Of a stretch of DNA of 64,000 nt, positions 13,201 through 24,641 are shown one piece after another. Each line of letters opens with the position of its first letter. Position 1 is the stretch's first letter. The DNA comes from Morchella semilibera. Lineage: Eukaryota; Ascomycota; Pezizomycetes; Pezizales; Morchellaceae. The translations under genes were made by a program, and so were the position numbers. The stretch lies in assembly GCA_009192285.1 (NCBI GenBank), contig WBVU01000003.1, forward strand, positions 248,001 through 312,000, in the 5' to 3' direction. A model generated the notes under the pieces. It ran no database searches and had not been told where the DNA came from. It worked only from the letters and a program-made list of their open reading frames with translations.

Positions 13201-15106
13201 TGTCTTCCCGTCATCGTACAAGACACCAGGGACTAGTACACACATAGTTGAAGAGACTACAATTGAGCATCACCATACTGGGGGAGTGGTAGAGCCTGAG
13301 CCGCCTATCCATCAGTATCATTCTCATCACGAAGTCGTAGAGCTGGAGAAACCACAGAGCCATCGTCTTGAGGGACATCATGTCCACTTATCTCACGAAG
13401 AAGAGGAGGATCAGCGCATTGTAATCTCTGAAACAGTTCGTCACGATTCTCACCATCACAATCAAAATTTCCACAATAACAATCAACATCTTCACAATTC
13501 CGTGCCCGTGCACCACTCGACTCACGTAGTCGAGGAGGTTGTTCACCATCACCATCATGACGAGCACCCCTCTCAACACGTAGTCGAGGAGGTTATTCAC
13601 CATCACCGTCATGAAGGGCACCCCTCTCAACACGTAGCACTTTACGTTGACGAGGAGCGCCGCCACTCGGAAGAGGGTATTTTCTCTGACAGGTCTTCTG
13701 TCTCATCCCTTTCCTCTGAGGGCGGGAGACACCACCACGGACACCACTCGCACCGCCCCCACCTCCCTAAGTTGCTGCAGGGCACCAGCCACCAACACTC
13801 TTCCCACTCGCACCACGAACATGAGGAGCACAGCAACCTCCACCACAGCAACCACAGCAACCAGTACGACAACCACAGCAACCTCCACCACAGCAACCTC
13901 CACCACAGCAACCAGTACGACAACCACAGCAATCATCACCATAGCGACCATTCCCCTTCTGGAATCGTGCATAAAGTTATCGACAAGGTTGTTGAGCACA
14001 TCCCGCACGCCCACCACAGCAACCACTACGACAGCCATAGCAACCACCATGACCAACACCACCATAGCGACCATTCCCCTTCTGGCATCGTGCATAAAGT
14101 TACCGACAAGGTTGTTGAGCATGTCCACCACAGCAACCACTACGACAACCACGACCAACACCACCATAGCGACCATTCCCCTTCTGGAATCGTGCATAAA
14201 GTTACCGACAAGGTTGTTGAGCACATCCCGCACGTCCACCTACATAAAGACGAGCACTCCCACCACACCTCTTCCTCCTCTCACCTCCACAACCAACATC
14301 AACAGCTCTCGGAAGACCACCACCTCCACAGTCATCACTCTCAAGAACCCATTGTCGTCAGTGAAGTTACTACTGTCGAACGCACAACAGTTGTTGATCC
14401 TGTCTACGAACAGCCCTCCCACCACGTTCATAAAGTCACCGTCGACGAGTTCACTCCCGTAGTCGAAGTCCGCGAGTCTCATCTCCTCACCGAAAAAGAA
14501 CACTCTTTCGAACAGCACCCTCACCTTTCATCCACAATGGCTAAGTTCCACGGCGGCTCCCACACTCACAGCGAGGTCTACGACCACACTGGTCTTAGCC
14601 ACCACGACTCTCACATCACCAAGGCAGCGCACATCTCATCTGCCCACGAGTCAACCAAGTCCACCTTCACCATCCCCTGCCACCACATCCGCATTGGTGA
14701 CTTGGTGATCCTCCAGCACCGTCCTTGCCAGATCATCCGTATCACCACCTCTGCTCAGACTGGCCAGCACCGTTACCTCGGTGTTGACCTCTTCACCAAG
14801 CAGCTTCACGAAGAGCCTTGCGTTGTCTCTCACCCATCTCCCTCAGTCGTCCTCCACTCTCTTCTCGGACCCGTCTTCAAGCAGTACCGTCTCATCGACA
14901 TCCGTGATGACGGAAAGCTCGTTGCCATGACCGAGACCGGTGAGATCAAGCAGGGTCTCAAGGTCGTTGACCAGGGTCACCTCTGGGGCCGTTTGAAGGA
15001 GGCTTTCGGCCACGGATCTGGATCAGTCCGTGTCTTGGTCATCTCTGACCACGGCAAGGAGTTGGCCGTTGACTACAAGATTGTCCACCTTGCCCACAAG
15101 TTGTAA
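13201..15106 (+). CDS. hex1: Woronin body major protein HEX-1 with long His-rich N-terminal extension (5' end unresolved)
   Basis: The C-terminal 147 residues (from about 14662) are unmistakable HEX-1: TIPCHHIRIGDLVIL, then RPCQIIRI, RYLGVDLFTKQLHEE, LGPVFKQYRLID, AMTETGEIKQ and SVRVLVISDHGKELAVD. HEX-1 self-assembles inside peroxisomes into the crystalline core of Woronin bodies, which plug septal pores after wounding. The protein ends HKL, a variant of the SKL/SRL peroxisomal signal. Upstream are more than 440 residues of His-rich low-complexity sequence, including three copies of SPSGIVHKVTDKVVEH. The frame is open from 13202. A likely splice acceptor (TTCCCTTCAG) ends at 13200, and there is no ATG on this strand from about 12780 to 13286, so the start codon must lie in an upstream exon that I could not place. 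Neurospora HEX-1 is about 176 residues. Confidence 0.9.
13936..14240 (+). repeat. Coding tandem repeats in the HEX-1 His-rich region
   Basis: Three near-identical units begin near 13936, 14060 and 14162. Each encodes HHHSDHSPSGIVHK followed by VTDKVVEH or a close variant, with spacers of His, Asn, Tyr and Asp. The DNA identity between copies is high, which points to recent expansion or gene conversion. Earlier units built on HVVEEV followed by a His run lie at about 13515-13640. Confidence 0.8.
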
Positions 15107-17508
15107 ACGTGTTATAACTAATACATTTTCCATTTGTGTGTAAACTTCATTCTTTGGGGATAGCTCTCCTTGGATGATCGTGTACTAGTCTCTGTGGGTG
15201 GGTGTTTCTGGGGGGGAGGGGGGGGGTAGTGTGTTGGCGGCAGCAATAGTTACGTCTTTTCTCTTTTGTGTTACGTTTTCGAGATATCTTTCATGTTTTA
15301 ATGCGAAAAAACATCACAAAAAAAAGATGGTACGAGTTTTAATTTGGGTGGGAAGGGGGGAGAGGAACTGGTGATAATCATGTTTGTAGTCCTTAGGAAA
15401 TATCAAGCGGGGTTTCTTTGTTTGGCATTTGATTCATTTTTCTTGCATTCGCTCTTTTTTTTTTTTACAGTTGTCTTTGGCAAGCGGGTAGTTTGGAAAA
15501 ATTGTTCGACCTTAGGGAACTAAATACAAAGTGATTTTTTTTCGGTTTCTACTAAAAATTTATACTTCTCCATTCTTGCCATGCGTGAATTCTTGCCATT
15601 GACCAATTCCAATGTCTCGGGGGGGGGGGGGGACTTCCAGTTGTTTCGTATTATCACCTTGACGCGTTGTTGTTGACTTCGCCGCTCTTACGTTTGACGC
15701 GTTACTGATTTGTTTACCTCCGCACCAAACCTAGGTGGCTTCCCTGTTGTGGGGGTTAAAGCAGCAACCATCATCCACATTACACAACCGGGCAGCAGCG
15801 GCCTGACATCCGATCCGAGTCGGGGAGGGGGGGTGTCTCAGGGTCTGTCTCAGTGCGTACCACTCTAGACTACAATTTCCACCCTCGATCAGCGGGAACA
15901 ATTGAACCATTGGATCAGCTCGTTTTGTTTCCCGTGCAATTGGGCAATCTCTTTTGTCGCGCGATATGAAGAAATATTGATGATGGGTCTAGAGTAGCCT
16001 AGCTGATGGATCTACAATGCGTTTGGGGCATTGCGTTGCGCTTCTGCGTTGTTTTGTTCTTGCTGCTTGCTGCTGCTGCTGCTGCTGCTACTCTCTGCAC
16101 ATTGGAGATTAATTGCGATTTCTGCCTTGTCCCGCTCGACATGAACCCATATCCTGGGCCTGCAATTGTAACATCCTTACCTTCCATTGCCTTTTACTTC
16201 CATCTTGTGCGGTACATAGGGGGGGGGGTAGCAGGTACATACATGTCGGGTTTCTCTAACATCATCAGGGAAATCAAAAAAAAAAAGAAATCGAAAGGCT
16301 GGTAGTCTCCGGCCGGACCGTGAAATTGCTGACGTCGCCTTAGGCTACTAATTATTATTTTTTTAAGGGGGGGGGGGGGTTGGTGGTGTCACTGGGGTTT
16401 GGTCGGGTCGTCCGCACGTCGGGAATTCTATTCTCCACAGTCTCACTTCTACTCGTTCTATCTTACGCCACAAACATAACCAATCGTACGCACGAACCTC
16501 CTCTGTGCAACCCAACCACCTTTTTCCCCATCGATCCATCACCACTATTTTTTCTCCTCATGCACGCAGGTAGGCTAGTCGCCATTTTTTTTTCTCCCTC
16601 TCAGCTGAAAAGTGGACGGTGGATACGCGGTTATGATGCCCCTTCAGGAATCGGGAAACAAAACGAGGGTAGATAAAACGGACACGTTTCCATGAACTGA
16701 GATAACGAGCTGGCCAAGGGGGGTAACCGCCGATGAGGGCGGGTTAAACACACACCCTAACCCTGGCATGACGGTGCAGCATTGATTGATATTTTGAAAC
16801 AGGAGAGTCTTTGCGCGCGGGAGAAAGTGATATGGGTATTTTAAGATGTCGTGGATAGAATCAAGTAGAGTGTTCTGTGTATGCGGTGCTGACATATATA
16901 TATATATAATGTAGTATATATATGATCTGGCATGATTTTAGATACTATTTGTCGGTGTCAATTGATTAAGGATTTTTAAATGTAGTTGACTGTTAGTAGT
17001 AATAGTAGGGAAGCTTCTGAAATTATCTCTAGCACCGAGGTGTAACGTGAGATCTCCCAGTAACGATCTCGGTGGTCCCAGGATACATGTTGCTATGTAC
17101 CTGGGGTTTTCAGGCATCAGCTAGGTATGTATGTACATAGATTGCGTGTAGTTACATGTATTTCCCCACTATGATATGATCTGAACATTTCTTCACATCA
17201 TATCACTCTAGTAAATACCATCTCACTCAGAAACCGAGTGCCCCCTCATGAATCACTCGTTTCCTCCCCTCCAAATCCACCGGCCACTTCGCCGGTGTAC
17301 CACCCTCATTGGATAGCAGTCAGATGCCCCACTCTAGATCGTGAGTTCCCCATTTTCGGCGAAATCGCCCCCGAGATTGGCGTTCGCAACCGAAGATCAA
17401 CCGACTGAGCCTTTGTGAATCAAGCCCTCGGTTCCTGATTTTTCCACATCTCCAAGCATCCACAAGCAACTATAGAGGATCATATTTGTTTACAGGCAGG
17501 TTAAAGCA
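15107..17508. other. Intergenic, low-complexity rich
   Basis: HEX-1 3' UTR, then no supported gene. It holds G runs (about 15620, 16370), a CTG microsatellite at about 16065-16090 that makes a short frame at 16006-16305 look signal-peptide-like, and a TA microsatellite at about 16890-16920. A CCCTAACCCT motif is near 16754 and one reverse-oriented ATCACTCG motif at 17252. Promoter sequence of the regulator gene probably lies in the last 400 bp. Confidence 0.55.
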
Positions 17509-20292
17509 ATGCCAGCAGAGCGTCGGAACAGAGCCTCACCGGCAAATACTACAGTTTGGGCGGTAGGTCCATCATACCTTATTTCTAGTTCTTGCTTTCG
17601 CTGCATCTCTACATCATGTCATAATTTTAAACCTGTTATGCAGCCAGTCCCTTAGTAGCAGGAGCAATAGAAGAAAGGCTAACTGTGTTTCCCCAGTGTA
17701 CAGAATGCAAGGTATGTTTACCACCTTACCTTACCTATGGGGTCCCCAATTCAAGTTACCAAGGCTTATAGATCGAATCCATAACAGCGTCGAAAAGGAA
17801 AGGTATCTATGCAGTACAACCCAACCCTGCCCTCCTTAGCTGACCCGGAGATTTTCAGTGTTCGGGGGAAACGCCCTGCACCTTCTGCCAGAAAGCAAAC
17901 CGAACCTGCGCATATGAGGCCCGACCAGTCCGGCTCCCACTGACCAGGAAGTGAGTTTGTTCCCCTCTAAACCGCCCCCTCACTACCCCGCATTTCGGGC
18001 CCGGGGTAGTGGTTAACATTGGGCGTGCCTGCCTTCTAGAAACCTCGACTACCTCCAAGCCCGATGTGCCAAACTCGAGACGCTTCTCCGGACGCTCGAC
18101 CCCAGCATCGATATCGACGCGCTCCTCTCTAGTCCCGAGTGCAACTCCTCCGACGATGGCGACATAGCTGCAGGGCAGTACGGCGATACTGACCTGGAGG
18201 AAATGTTACCCGAGAGTGAAAACGTCTGCGGGTTCGAGTGGCACGAGCGGGAGATCAACGAGCTGTCGGATGGCATGGCTAGTCTTAATGTCGACAGTCG
18301 AGACGTTGGGTACCTTGGTGGGTAGCTTTCCTGCCACACCTCCCCCCCAAGGTGCTTCTTAACTCACAGATATAATGTAGGCACCTCCTCTGGGGCAGCC
18401 CTCCTACGGACAGTTCATCGCCTCATTTCTAGGCGGGATAACTCCCCACAGACTTTGCTGCTAACGCCCACACCATCGATTTCGAGGATTACACAGAACC
18501 TTACCACAACTCTGACAGCTTCGTTCTTGATCGACGCTTACTTCGAGCATTATCATCCCTCGTATCCGCTCATTCATGGGCCTTCCTTCCGGCATGCATG
18601 CAATAATCTCAACACGCTTCCGCCGTCGTCTTCATTCCGGCTGGTTTACGGAATGGTGTTGACGCTTGGTGCGTTCACGGTATATGATGGTCGCAACGGA
18701 GATGAAATGGATGTCGACATGAGGATATGGACTGCTGTCCGTGGCGGGCTGTCAATGGCAAGTATTCTGGAGTCAGGCACGCTGGAGCGTGTACAGGCTC
18801 TTGCAATGATGGGGCAATATCTGCAGAAGAGGGATCGTCCGAATACGGGATACAACATGATGGGTACAGCAGTACGGATGGGCTTTGGATTGGGCCTGCA
18901 TCACGAGGGTTATCGATGCGTCAGAGAGACACTGGGGCGGGAATTAAGGAGGAGGGTGTGGTGGTTACTATATATTTTCGACGTCGGCGCGAGTATTACT
19001 TTTGGAAGGCCTGCTGTGGTCAGTGACAGGGCCTCAACGAGAATCCCGGTGAATGTTGACGATTCGGTACGTGTCTTTGTCTTCTACTGTATAGTGGGGT
19101 TTTTGTTTTACGGGTTGATGGGTAGGGCTTGTGGAAAGCGGTGTATTTATAAAGGATTCTGGATAATCCTTATAATTCACTTACTCCCACCGGGGTTACC
19201 GTTTTACTCGTGATGCCGAGGGGGTCGGTTATGATTTGATATGGCTTTCTGCACTCACATCAGAACCCAATTGATCTCCTGGCATCTCCTGTAAGAGGCA
19301 CCCTTCCCAAGTGGCATCCCTAAAATAAAAAGCCCTATACACATTGCCAATGATCGTTTACTCAACTTTATAAATAGGAACTTACCACCCCCACATCCCC
19401 ACTTCCGCCCACCACAAGTGGTATAACGACCTATACCGCCATGATAGCTCACGCCTCCCTCGTGCGCCTCGCAGCCCGGATCCAGAGCTACTTCATCTCT
19501 CATCAATACCACAACCAGCTCTCCCGCGAGCTGATCCACGCCTTCGACACGCAGATTCACACTTGGCACGCCTCCCTCCCCCCCTCATTCACCACCCCCG
19601 CCTCCACTGTCCCTGCCTGGTTTCGTGAACCACGCGCTGTCGTGCTCTGGAAGGAGCTCAACCTGCGCATGATCATGTACAAGCGCTTCCTGCCACTACT
19701 GCAGAAAGGGAAACGGCAGCTCCCCGACCGGGATGCAACAGTGTGTATCTCGCTGGCGTTGGAGACGATCGCGAGCGTGCGCGAGTATGTAAAGACCGAG
19801 ACACTGCGGCGTGGCGCGGCATGGTACTGCACATATTTTGTGTTTCAGGCGGCGCTGGTGCTGGTAATTGCGATACTGAAGACGGAGGAGCAGGAGGCGG
19901 TGTGGATTGAGGGGTTAGAGAGCGCGGAGGTGTGTTTGGATGCGGCGAGGGGGTGCGTGGGGGATGGGGCTGCGAGGTGCTTGGATGTGCTGAGGAGGGT
20001 GGGGAGGTTGTGGAGGTGTGGTAATGAGGAAGTGGTGTTGGAAGGCAATGAGCACGGCTTTTTTGCGGGTATGGAGGAGTGGGGTGGTATTGGAATGGAT
20101 GGATTGGGCATTGAGGGAATCCAGGGGATTGAGGGGATTGGGGGAATTGGAAGCATTGGAAGCATTGGAAGCATTGGAAGCATTGGGGGGATTGGAAGTA
20201 TTGAAGGTACGGATGAGGTGGGTTTGGGGGGGTGGATGAGTATGACTGAGAAGGATTGCGAGGACTTATTAGACAACAGTCTATTTGAGTGA
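17509..20292 (+). CDS. Zn2Cys6 transcription factor (Gal4/XlnR-like, fungal_trans domain)
   Basis: Seven exons give 684 residues: 17509-17562, 17697-17711, 17788-17802, 17859-17950, 18040-18317, 18381-19066, 19378-20292. The zinc cluster is complete, with Cys at 19, 22, 29, 35, 38 and 45 (C-x2-C-x6-C-x5-C-x2-C-x6-C), but is split over three exons, two of them 15 nt long. It is followed by PLTRKNLDYLQARCAKLE, a linker/coiled-coil dimer element, then a GFEW...GYLGTSSGAALLR block and the fungal_trans domain (YLQKRDRPNTGYNMMG, then GLGLHHEG and RRVWWLLYIFD). These are hallmarks of Gal4/XlnR-type sugar regulators acting in the nucleus. The last intron (311 bp) is long but joins NVDDS to ELTTP in frame. 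The C-terminus carries Gly-Ile-Ser repeats. The 3' end faces a dehydrogenase gene 187 bp away. Confidence 0.85.
20146..20198 (+). repeat. 9-bp coding repeat (ATTGGAAGC)
   Basis: Tandem ATTGGAAGC units inside the last exon of the regulator encode the Ile-Gly-Ser run near the C-terminus. The units are almost identical and in multiples of three bases, so length could vary between strains without breaking the frame. Confidence 0.8.
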
Positions 20293-20479
20293 CACGTAAG
20301 GATGGGTGCGGTTAGGTTGATTAGGAGAGTATATATTCCTTGTGCAGTGATCTATCGAGTGATTCGCCATGACCCATTCAATGTAGTAGATATCGTGCCA
20401 GTGACATGGAAAGTTCTCGAAATAAAATTTAACTACATGATTACATTGGACTGAAAGCCTAATCCCGCGATTTACATAT

Positions 20480-21548
20480 CTAAACTATAGCTGAGATACC
20501 ACCTATCACCGTCTCGAGTCAATAATAGCCCAGTATGAAAGAATTATGTAATATACGTACCGTCAACCTTGATGTCCGTGCCTGTTATAAACTTTCCGGC
20601 ATCACTACAGAGCAATATTAAGGCTCCGTTCAGTTCGTCGACCCCCCCTATCCTTCCCAATGGTGTCCTCTCAATCCATATTCTCCTATGCACATTCAAC
20701 CCATCACCCTCATTCAATACAGTATCCATATACCCTGGCGATATTGAGTTCACCCTGATACCGTATCTTCCCCACTCCGCCGCTAGGCTCTTCACCATCA
20801 TCAGCACACCGGCCTTGGAGACATTGTAATTGACCTGCGGCTGAGGGAAGTTCGCTGCATGCCCGGAAATCGATGCAATGAATATTATTGAGCCGGTACT
20901 ACCATTACTTGCCATCCTCCTACGCCCGCCAAGTCAGCTCTAGATCTACTAAAGCAACCAGAGATCATCAAGACATACCTTGCAACTACCTGCGCACAAA
21001 TGAATGATCCCGTAAGGTTTACATTTAGCACCCTGTTCCACGCAGCCTGGCTCATATCAAGCGCATGCTCACACTTCACCACCCCCGCGAATGTCACTAG
21101 TATATCGATCTGCCAGTCCTCCAACGCTTCCTCAACAGCAGCCGCGTTTGTCACATCTACTTCATAAAAGTGCACCACTATCTTAGTCTCCGGAAAGAGA
21201 GTGTATAGCTTCTCCGCAGCGGTCTTTCCGACAGTGGCATTCGTGTCGAATATTAGCAGTATTTTGACGCCGTGCTCGAAGAGGGCGCGGCAGGCTTCGA
21301 AGCCAAGACCACCGGATCCGCCGGTCACTAGGTGGGTCACGTTGGCGTGTGAGTGGGCTTACCGGAAAGTGGGTGGGGGGGTAAAAAATATGTAGGTACA
21401 TGTACATACCCAATGCAGTTTTACCGGCGAGGGAGAAGCGCGTTATGGCTGGGTCTTCTCTTTTCTCCGAGTCACCGCTGCCCCAGTGTATTGGTACTGG
21501 GGGCTGCGTTGGTTCGGCGAATTTCATCTGCGGGACTGGGGCGGACAT
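20480..21548 (-). CDS. Short-chain dehydrogenase/reductase, polyol/ketose type
   Basis: Four exons on the minus strand, 21548-21410, 21327-20979, 20919-20561 and 20502-20480, give 289 residues. Introns of 82, 59 and 58 bp all keep the frame. The SDR signature is complete: cofactor loop TGGSGGLG at residues 48-55, Ser181 in IASISGH, and Tyr194-x3-Lys198 (YNVSK). The phrases AAEWGRYGIRVNSISPGYMDT and GTDIKVDGG match fungal arabinitol/mannitol dehydrogenase and sorbose or xylulose reductase-like enzymes, which are cytosolic and use NAD(P)H. The exact substrate cannot be told. The last exon is small; if its intron is not removed, the protein would end TYIT a few residues after KVDG. It is convergent with the Zn2Cys6 regulator, which might control sugar or polyol use. 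Confidence 0.85.
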
Positions 21549-22875
21549 GATTGGGGTTTCTGATGGTATGCGCTTAGTTTTTGGTAGTGATGGTTATTCG
21601 GTGTTGGGATTTATGCTCTCGGATCCAGTGGGAGAATATGATTGACTTATAGATCGCTTACTTGCGGTATCTCCATGTATCGTCAATTGCTGCCCCCCTA
21701 AATAACGGGTGGGGAATTGTATGTGACTACATGTAGGATACGGACGACGGTTCACCGTACTCCGCAATGAGCCCCGCATTATACCCTGTAACATGTATCG
21801 ATCTACTCATCTTATATCTTGCGGGGTAGATGGAAAGGGGTCAATCCACCCATTTTCTTGCATGTGAGAGTCATATTTAATTCGGCATGATGCATTAGAA
21901 ACCGGGCTGATGATATCCGGGGGACTATGTGCTTATTTGGTGTATGGTAAAAGATTTTCCTTCCGCATTAAGTGTACTGCAGTTGCATAGGGTTAGGCGT
22001 AAGCTACATGTGTCATGATATATCACTCGGGTGCCGCAGGATGAATGTGTCACTGGGTTGGTTGATTGGTTAATTAATGTGTCATTGGGTGTCACTTCCG
22101 ATGCCCAGCAGACTCCAATAGCTATGCGGCGCGGGGGCCTAGCTATAGCTATTCTCGTATATTGTCTGGTTTGCATCGGGGGTGTTGGGGGCGCATAAAA
22201 GTATATAATATATATATATATATATATATGACATTAATTGGGTAAATTTAGAGAATATATATAGAGGGGAGCCTGTATTACAATCGCTCTTGGGTAGATA
22301 TTTGACAGACAAGGCAGTTAGCTAGATCGTATCTATGTATGGATCGGAGGTCCTATGACTTAATTTGGCTATCATCTGTGAGGAGGACGTGAGGAGCTAC
22401 AATACTTTAAGGTAGTTATGTAGGTAGGTTTGCTCGGCCTATAGTTTTGTGATGTCGGTAGAAAGGCTGGGTGATCATATGGGATTTTATATTGATGGAG
22501 AGAGGACTCAGCTCCGGTCCCAAAATACCCGTTCATGATTATAAAGTAAGTGTAGTCTTTACTGATATAATATGTTAATACGTACATATAGTCTAAATTA
22601 TTATGCGGTGTATTCACTAGGGCTAATGCCGCATGTTTTAAAAATGTGTACTCTAATGGGAGTCATGCTAGGTGAACGTAAATGTAGAGAAAATTCTTGT
22701 AGCTAAGCCTGTGGCCCAGTGGTTTGGCTAGCTTGAGGAGTGTAAGTATGTAACTACTAACCCTAACTAACCCTAACTAACCCTAACTAATGTACTTCAT
22801 TCTACATCTCTATATCAACCGGGTTTATCCCTTTATAGAATTGTTTAATAAAAGAATTGGCCATGTCATTAGCAA
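21549..22875. other. Intergenic with TA microsatellite and telomere-like array
   Basis: No supported gene. It holds one reverse-oriented dispersed motif at 22022, a TA microsatellite at about 22204-22230 and a telomere-like array at 22757-22790. Confidence 0.55.
22757..22790 (+). repeat. Telomere-like tandem repeat (CTAACCCTAA)
   Basis: Three direct units of CTAACCCTAA plus a partial unit, 86 bp upstream of the tRNA-Gly gene. This is the longest such run in the window. Confidence 0.75.
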
Positions 22876-22947
22876 GCGTACTTGGTCTAACGGTTATGAT
22901 TTTCGCTTCCCAAGCGGGAGAACGGGGTTCGACTCCCCGAGTACGCA
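22876..22947 (+). tRNA. tRNA-Gly (anticodon CCC)
   Basis: Acceptor stem GCGTACT pairs with AGTACGC, and the discriminator base is A. The D arm reads GGTCTAACGGTTATGAT, the anticodon loop TTCCCAA gives CCC, and the T arm is CGGGG-TTCGACT-CCCCG. There is no intron. Five T residues directly after the gene (22948-22952) are a Pol III terminator. Confidence 0.9.
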
Positions 22948-24344
22948 TTTTTCGACAGCATCACTACTTTGGTTCGTTTTGGGCCAATATGCAAGAGCAA
23001 TAGATTGTTTCAATTGTTGGTTAAGTAAGCATCGGATTTGGTTAGGTGATATGTATCCATCTTTTGCTGCCATTGTAACAGCCTATAACACCAGCACTTA
23101 AATTGAATATATATATGCATGAAAGATAGATAATCTTCAAAGCTACCCTAGCCTTCAAAGTCACGGAACATTGATTAGGCCAAACTAGTCTATTAAACAG
23201 GCAGAGATAGAGGTGGCATAGCTAGAGTAACAAGCCCTTCAGCATGGATTGACATTGGATAGTGAGATATATAGATAGACCCTGATAGGAGTTTGAAGGA
23301 CTGATATATATCTGGCACGGGATCCCACTCGGATTTTACTTGGGAATGTTCTAGCCTAATTACAGATGTTCCATATCCACGAGCGCTCACGGATGGACTT
23401 TTTAGTTCCTCTGTATTGTCGGTGATTCGGGCTTTGTGGGGGAGCCATGTTTCATAGATTCTGTCCGGATTGACCATGACCATGCCTATCAGCGTAAAAT
23501 GACTTGTATACATGGATATCTTCATGTGGCGGTTCCTTTGGAGGTCGGTGTGTGTTGGCTCCCCGTTCAACAGTATATGATATATCCAGCCCCTGCTTTG
23601 GGTTTCTACGGTTTATGGTAGAGCTTGGTTGCTGTTGTACTCCGGGGTACCCCCCCATTGCTGCACCATCAGCAGTCCAAGAGAGGGACTAGTCGGGGTT
23701 AATTTACGGCTTAGCATGAAGGGACTCTTGATATAGTTGATGGAAAAACCCTTGTTAATTGGGTTCTAGATATCGATGGGCCGATGAATAAATCTAGTTC
23801 ACTAAAGCTTTTATCATCGTAGTTAACGTCAGTTTAAAGATTTCTCGATATTGTTGCTAGAATTGTGTTGGGTAGGCTTACCTTCCATAATATAGAGCGT
23901 GTGTAGGCTGGTAGAATTATAGGCCCGGCCTAACGTACCTGGGGTGTCGGGCGGGCAAACTGGTTCCGGGAAACCCTAACCCTATGCCAAGCACCAACCA
24001 AGGTAACCGCGGGTCGCAGCCTCCCTTGGCGAATATGAAGGCAGAATTATTAATGCCGAGAATACCCCCGGGATTATTCGTTCTCCAGCTAGATATATTG
24101 AGAACTTTGTTCACGACTCGGTCGCTAAACGGATAGTGAAAGTAGGAGGTATGTAGCTTCTATTTAGTAGACTGTAGTACTGCTAGATACTTAATGCCAC
24201 GTTTCAATTCAGGTTTGTACATCGATTGCTTCGAATTACATGTATTCCAGCAATAATAAATAGCGTATACAAAACATGATCGAGTAACATAAGTATATGT
24301 GGCCTTACATACTACCCCCATTTGCTAAGTCACATCACAAATCT
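22948..24344. other. Intergenic, no supported gene
   Basis: The overlapping short frames at 23193-23692 lie on both strands and lack motifs. A CCCTAACCCT motif is at about 23973. Nothing else was recognised. Confidence 0.5.
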
Positions 24345-24641
24345 TTAATTGTGGTGGTTGTCTCCCTCCTGGGGTCCGCTCTCTTCCTGGGGCCCCGCCT
24401 CGCCCTGGGGCCCGCCCTCACTCTGAGCCCTGATGACTTCTCCGTCTTTACTAGTGACCCGTTGGATCCTCGAATCTTTCGGATGGCCAGGGTTTGCGAT
24501 GGCTACGGAGCCGGTGCGGATCTTGTTTGAGAGGCCTTCGAGGGTGAGGCCGTTGTCGAGGGTAGGAGTAGGCCTGCACTCGGCCATTACGGCGGCGAGG
24601 AGGGTTAAAATAAAGACTTTGGCGAGGGCGGTCATATACAT
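24345..24641 (-). CDS. Small secreted protein (putative)
   Basis: A single exon encodes 98 residues. It starts MYMTALAKVFILTLLAAVMA, a good signal peptide with likely cleavage before ECRP; a second ATG two codons in could be the true start. The mature part is hydrophilic, has a single Cys just after the cleavage site, and ends in GPQE/GPQG-type repeats and a His-Asn tail. No family was recognised. Size and composition fit the small secreted proteins that fungi release into host or soil. An alternative is a chance frame, but a leader-like segment followed by a uniformly hydrophilic tail argues against that. The frame also runs antisense to two GC-rich frames that look like shadows. Confidence 0.5.
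   Translation of the reverse strand: MYMTALAKVFILTLLAAVMAECRPTPTLDNGLTLEGLSNKIRTGSVAIANPGHPKDSRIQRVTSKDGEVIRAQSEGGPQGEAGPQEESGPQEGDNHHN

Noticed and set aside
13642-14462. Long frames antisense to or shifted from the HEX-1 His-rich region
   Set aside because: They are shadows of CAC/CAT repeats in the real frame.
16006-16305. Frame resembling a small secreted protein (Leu/Ala-rich start)
   Set aside because: The hydrophobic stretch is produced by a CTG microsatellite, and the tail is a poly-A/G tract. No other sign of coding.
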